DNA of 60,897 nucleotides from the NCBI GenBank assembly GCA_910578385.1, contig CAJTQV010000017.1:1-60897 (forward strand), given 5' to 3'. Under the pieces are notes generated by a model. It had not been told where the DNA came from and did no database searches. It worked only from the letters and a program-made list of their open reading frames with translations. The translations under genes and the position numbers were made by a program. Each line of letters begins with the position of its first letter. The stretch's first letter is position 1. This DNA is from an uncultured Muribaculaceae bacterium. GTDB lineage: Bacteria > Bacteroidota > Bacteroidia > Bacteroidales > Muribaculaceae. Positions 59,877-60,897 of the stretch are shown here, in pieces.

Positions 59877-60728
59877 ATGAACAAGAAATCATCCAAGCCG
59901 ATACATAACAGGCAGTTCTGTATCGGTTGCCACCGTCAGAAAATGGTGTTTGAAAGTCAGGCCAAGGCCGACAATTTCATTAAATTCAACAGCGAAAATA
60001 TTGCCGCTTTTTCTTCGAAAGTGCCTACGCGGAGCTATTATTGCTCTTTTTGCGCCGCTTGGCATGTGACAAGTGTCGAAAGCTGCGAGGAGGGCGCTGA
60101 ACGCGATAAACGCGATGAAGAAATATGGAAGAGAATCGATTTTATAAATCATGCTAAACCTAACGTCAAACGACGCAGGAATAAGACCAAAAGTCTTCTT
60201 GAAATAGAACTTACAGAACTGTATTGCAAAATAAGCTCCATGATTGCTGCTGCCATGCAAAAGCTGAATTCCCTCAAGTTGGAAGGTTTTAATGATGTAC
60301 TTAAGGAACTGTCGGAGCAAGTAGAGGACTACCGGCTTAAGGTGTGTGCTTTTTATTCATGTGAATTCCTCCCCGATGAGAAACATCGCCTCCGTCTCAA
60401 TATCATTGATGAAAAGTTTGAGCTTATAAACATTGTTTATTCCGATGTCAGGAAATGTCTCTCGGATGCCGAGAAGTCAAAAGACTATATTTTCTGCTGC
60501 GAAGAGATAGATGATAATGGTATTTCGGCAGAAGAACAGTACCGTGTCAACATAATGAAAATGATTGATCTTGTGACAGAGGCCGACAGGATTTCACGGT
60601 TGGGAATGGATTACGAATGCATGAGATTGCTGAAACAGGCCGAACGCCTGATGCCCGAGACACCCGACCACAACACGACCCTGATCGCTAACCACATCGA
60701 AAAAATAAAGGAGTACCTGGATAGCTGA
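59877..60728 (+). CDS. Hypothetical protein with N-terminal zinc knuckle
   Basis: A 283-residue cytoplasmic protein. Cys15/Cys18 (CIGC) and Cys56, Cys59, His63 (YYCSFCAAWHVTS) look like a zinc-ribbon; similar small C..C..WH(V/L)TS motifs occur in Bacteroidales accessory proteins. A basic stretch (KRRRNKTKSLL) follows and the rest is helical and charged, with no catalytic motif. Start ATG 59877 is preferred over GTG 59871. It stands alone between the MITE-like element and the window end; its lower GC and isolation mark it as accessory. Function unknown. Confidence 0.75.
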   Translation: MNKKSSKPIHNRQFCIGCHRQKMVFESQAKADNFIKFNSENIAAFSSKVPTRSYYCSFCAAWHVTSVESCEEGAERDKRDEEIWKRIDFINHAKPNVKRRRNKTKSLLEIELTELYCKISSMIAAAMQKLNSLKLEGFNDVLKELSEQVEDYRLKVCAFYSCEFLPDEKHRLRLNIIDEKFELINIVYSDVRKCLSDAEKSKDYIFCCEEIDDNGISAEEQYRVNIMKMIDLVTEADRISRLGMDYECMRLLKQAERLMPETPDHNTTLIANHIEKIKEYLDS

Positions 60729-60776
60729 GACATCGCGACCACCTGACTGAAACGCAAATCCCGGTTTGTCTGTCAG

Positions 60777-60804
60777 GTTTTAGGCGTTAGGCTTTAGGTT
60801 TTAG
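60777..60804 (+). repeat. Degenerate TTTAGGC heptamer array
   Basis: TTTTAGGCG, TTAGGC, TTTAGG, TTTTAGAA units, preceded by GTCAGG exactly as at 4881-4886. Third occurrence in the window, again after a plus-strand gene. Confidence 0.55.
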
Positions 60805-60868
60805 AATTCCGTGGTGTAGGTATCAGGCACGTTTAAGCCGCATTAGCGGCGGCACGGCGGTAGGCACG

Positions 60869-60897
60869 GGTGAAAACGGGCTTGTCCCGTTTTCACC
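60869..60897. repeat. Perfect inverted repeat at the window end
   Basis: GGTGAAAACGGG (60869-60880) and CCCGTTTTCACC (60886-60897) with a 5-base loop; the right arm ends on the last base of the window. It may be one end of another mobile element, or mark an assembly break. Confidence 0.7.

Overview
The window is a piece of a Bacteroidales chromosome, most likely a gut Muribaculaceae-type organism (inference). The support is the gene content (UpxY-type NusG paralogue, STN-type outer-membrane protein with an ECF sigma/anti-sigma pair, TamL-like lipoprotein, DUF4922, golvesin-like domain, paired OmpA-family porins) and the Bacteroidetes promoter pattern TTG-N19-20-TAnnTTTG, which can be read upstream of several genes. 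Genes are dense on both strands. No rRNA, tRNA or CRISPR array was seen. The window may be a contig: its left end cuts an ORF that looks chimeric and its right end stops exactly at a perfect inverted repeat.

Layout. 1-1455: 5' part of a secreted Omp28-like protein whose frame runs into D12-class adenine-methylase sequence. 1717-1917: a MITE-like element upstream of uvrA. 2028-7609: uvrA, a small lipoprotein, and a radical SAM/glycosyltransferase pair. 7847-11477: PD40 protein, cstA, PHP phosphatase. 11474-16301 (minus): glycosyltransferase and a sigma/anti-sigma/STN outer-membrane signalling set. 16431-22106 (minus): nhaA, bcp, lepA, class I fumarase. 22315-30056: compact exopolysaccharide operon (UpxY, Wza, Wzc, RmlA, RmlC, Wzy-like, glycosyltransferase).

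30276-41039 is the most interesting block: an amidase_3-type protein split by a golvesin-like domain, then a tightly overlapping run of glycosyltransferase, DUF4922 (GalT/HIT-like), SpoIID/LytB protein without signal peptide, AmpG-like permease and TamL-like lipoprotein. Amidase, SpoIID and AmpG activities would form a logical chain for making, cutting and importing denuded peptidoglycan fragments; this is a hypothesis, not a known pathway.

41215-54325: phosphoglycolate phosphatase-like HAD, gdhA, two tandem OmpA proteins, a catalytically degenerate LytM protein, ispC, rseP, an rRNA methyltransferase, a secreted M49 peptidase and a short AlkD-like protein. 54471-60728 is an accessory island: a truncated Rpn-family protein with 24-bp tandem repeats, a type III restriction-modification pair with a long structured leader, a second MITE-like element and a zinc-knuckle protein of unknown function. 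Degenerate heptamer arrays (TTTAGGC type) lie just after three plus-strand genes.
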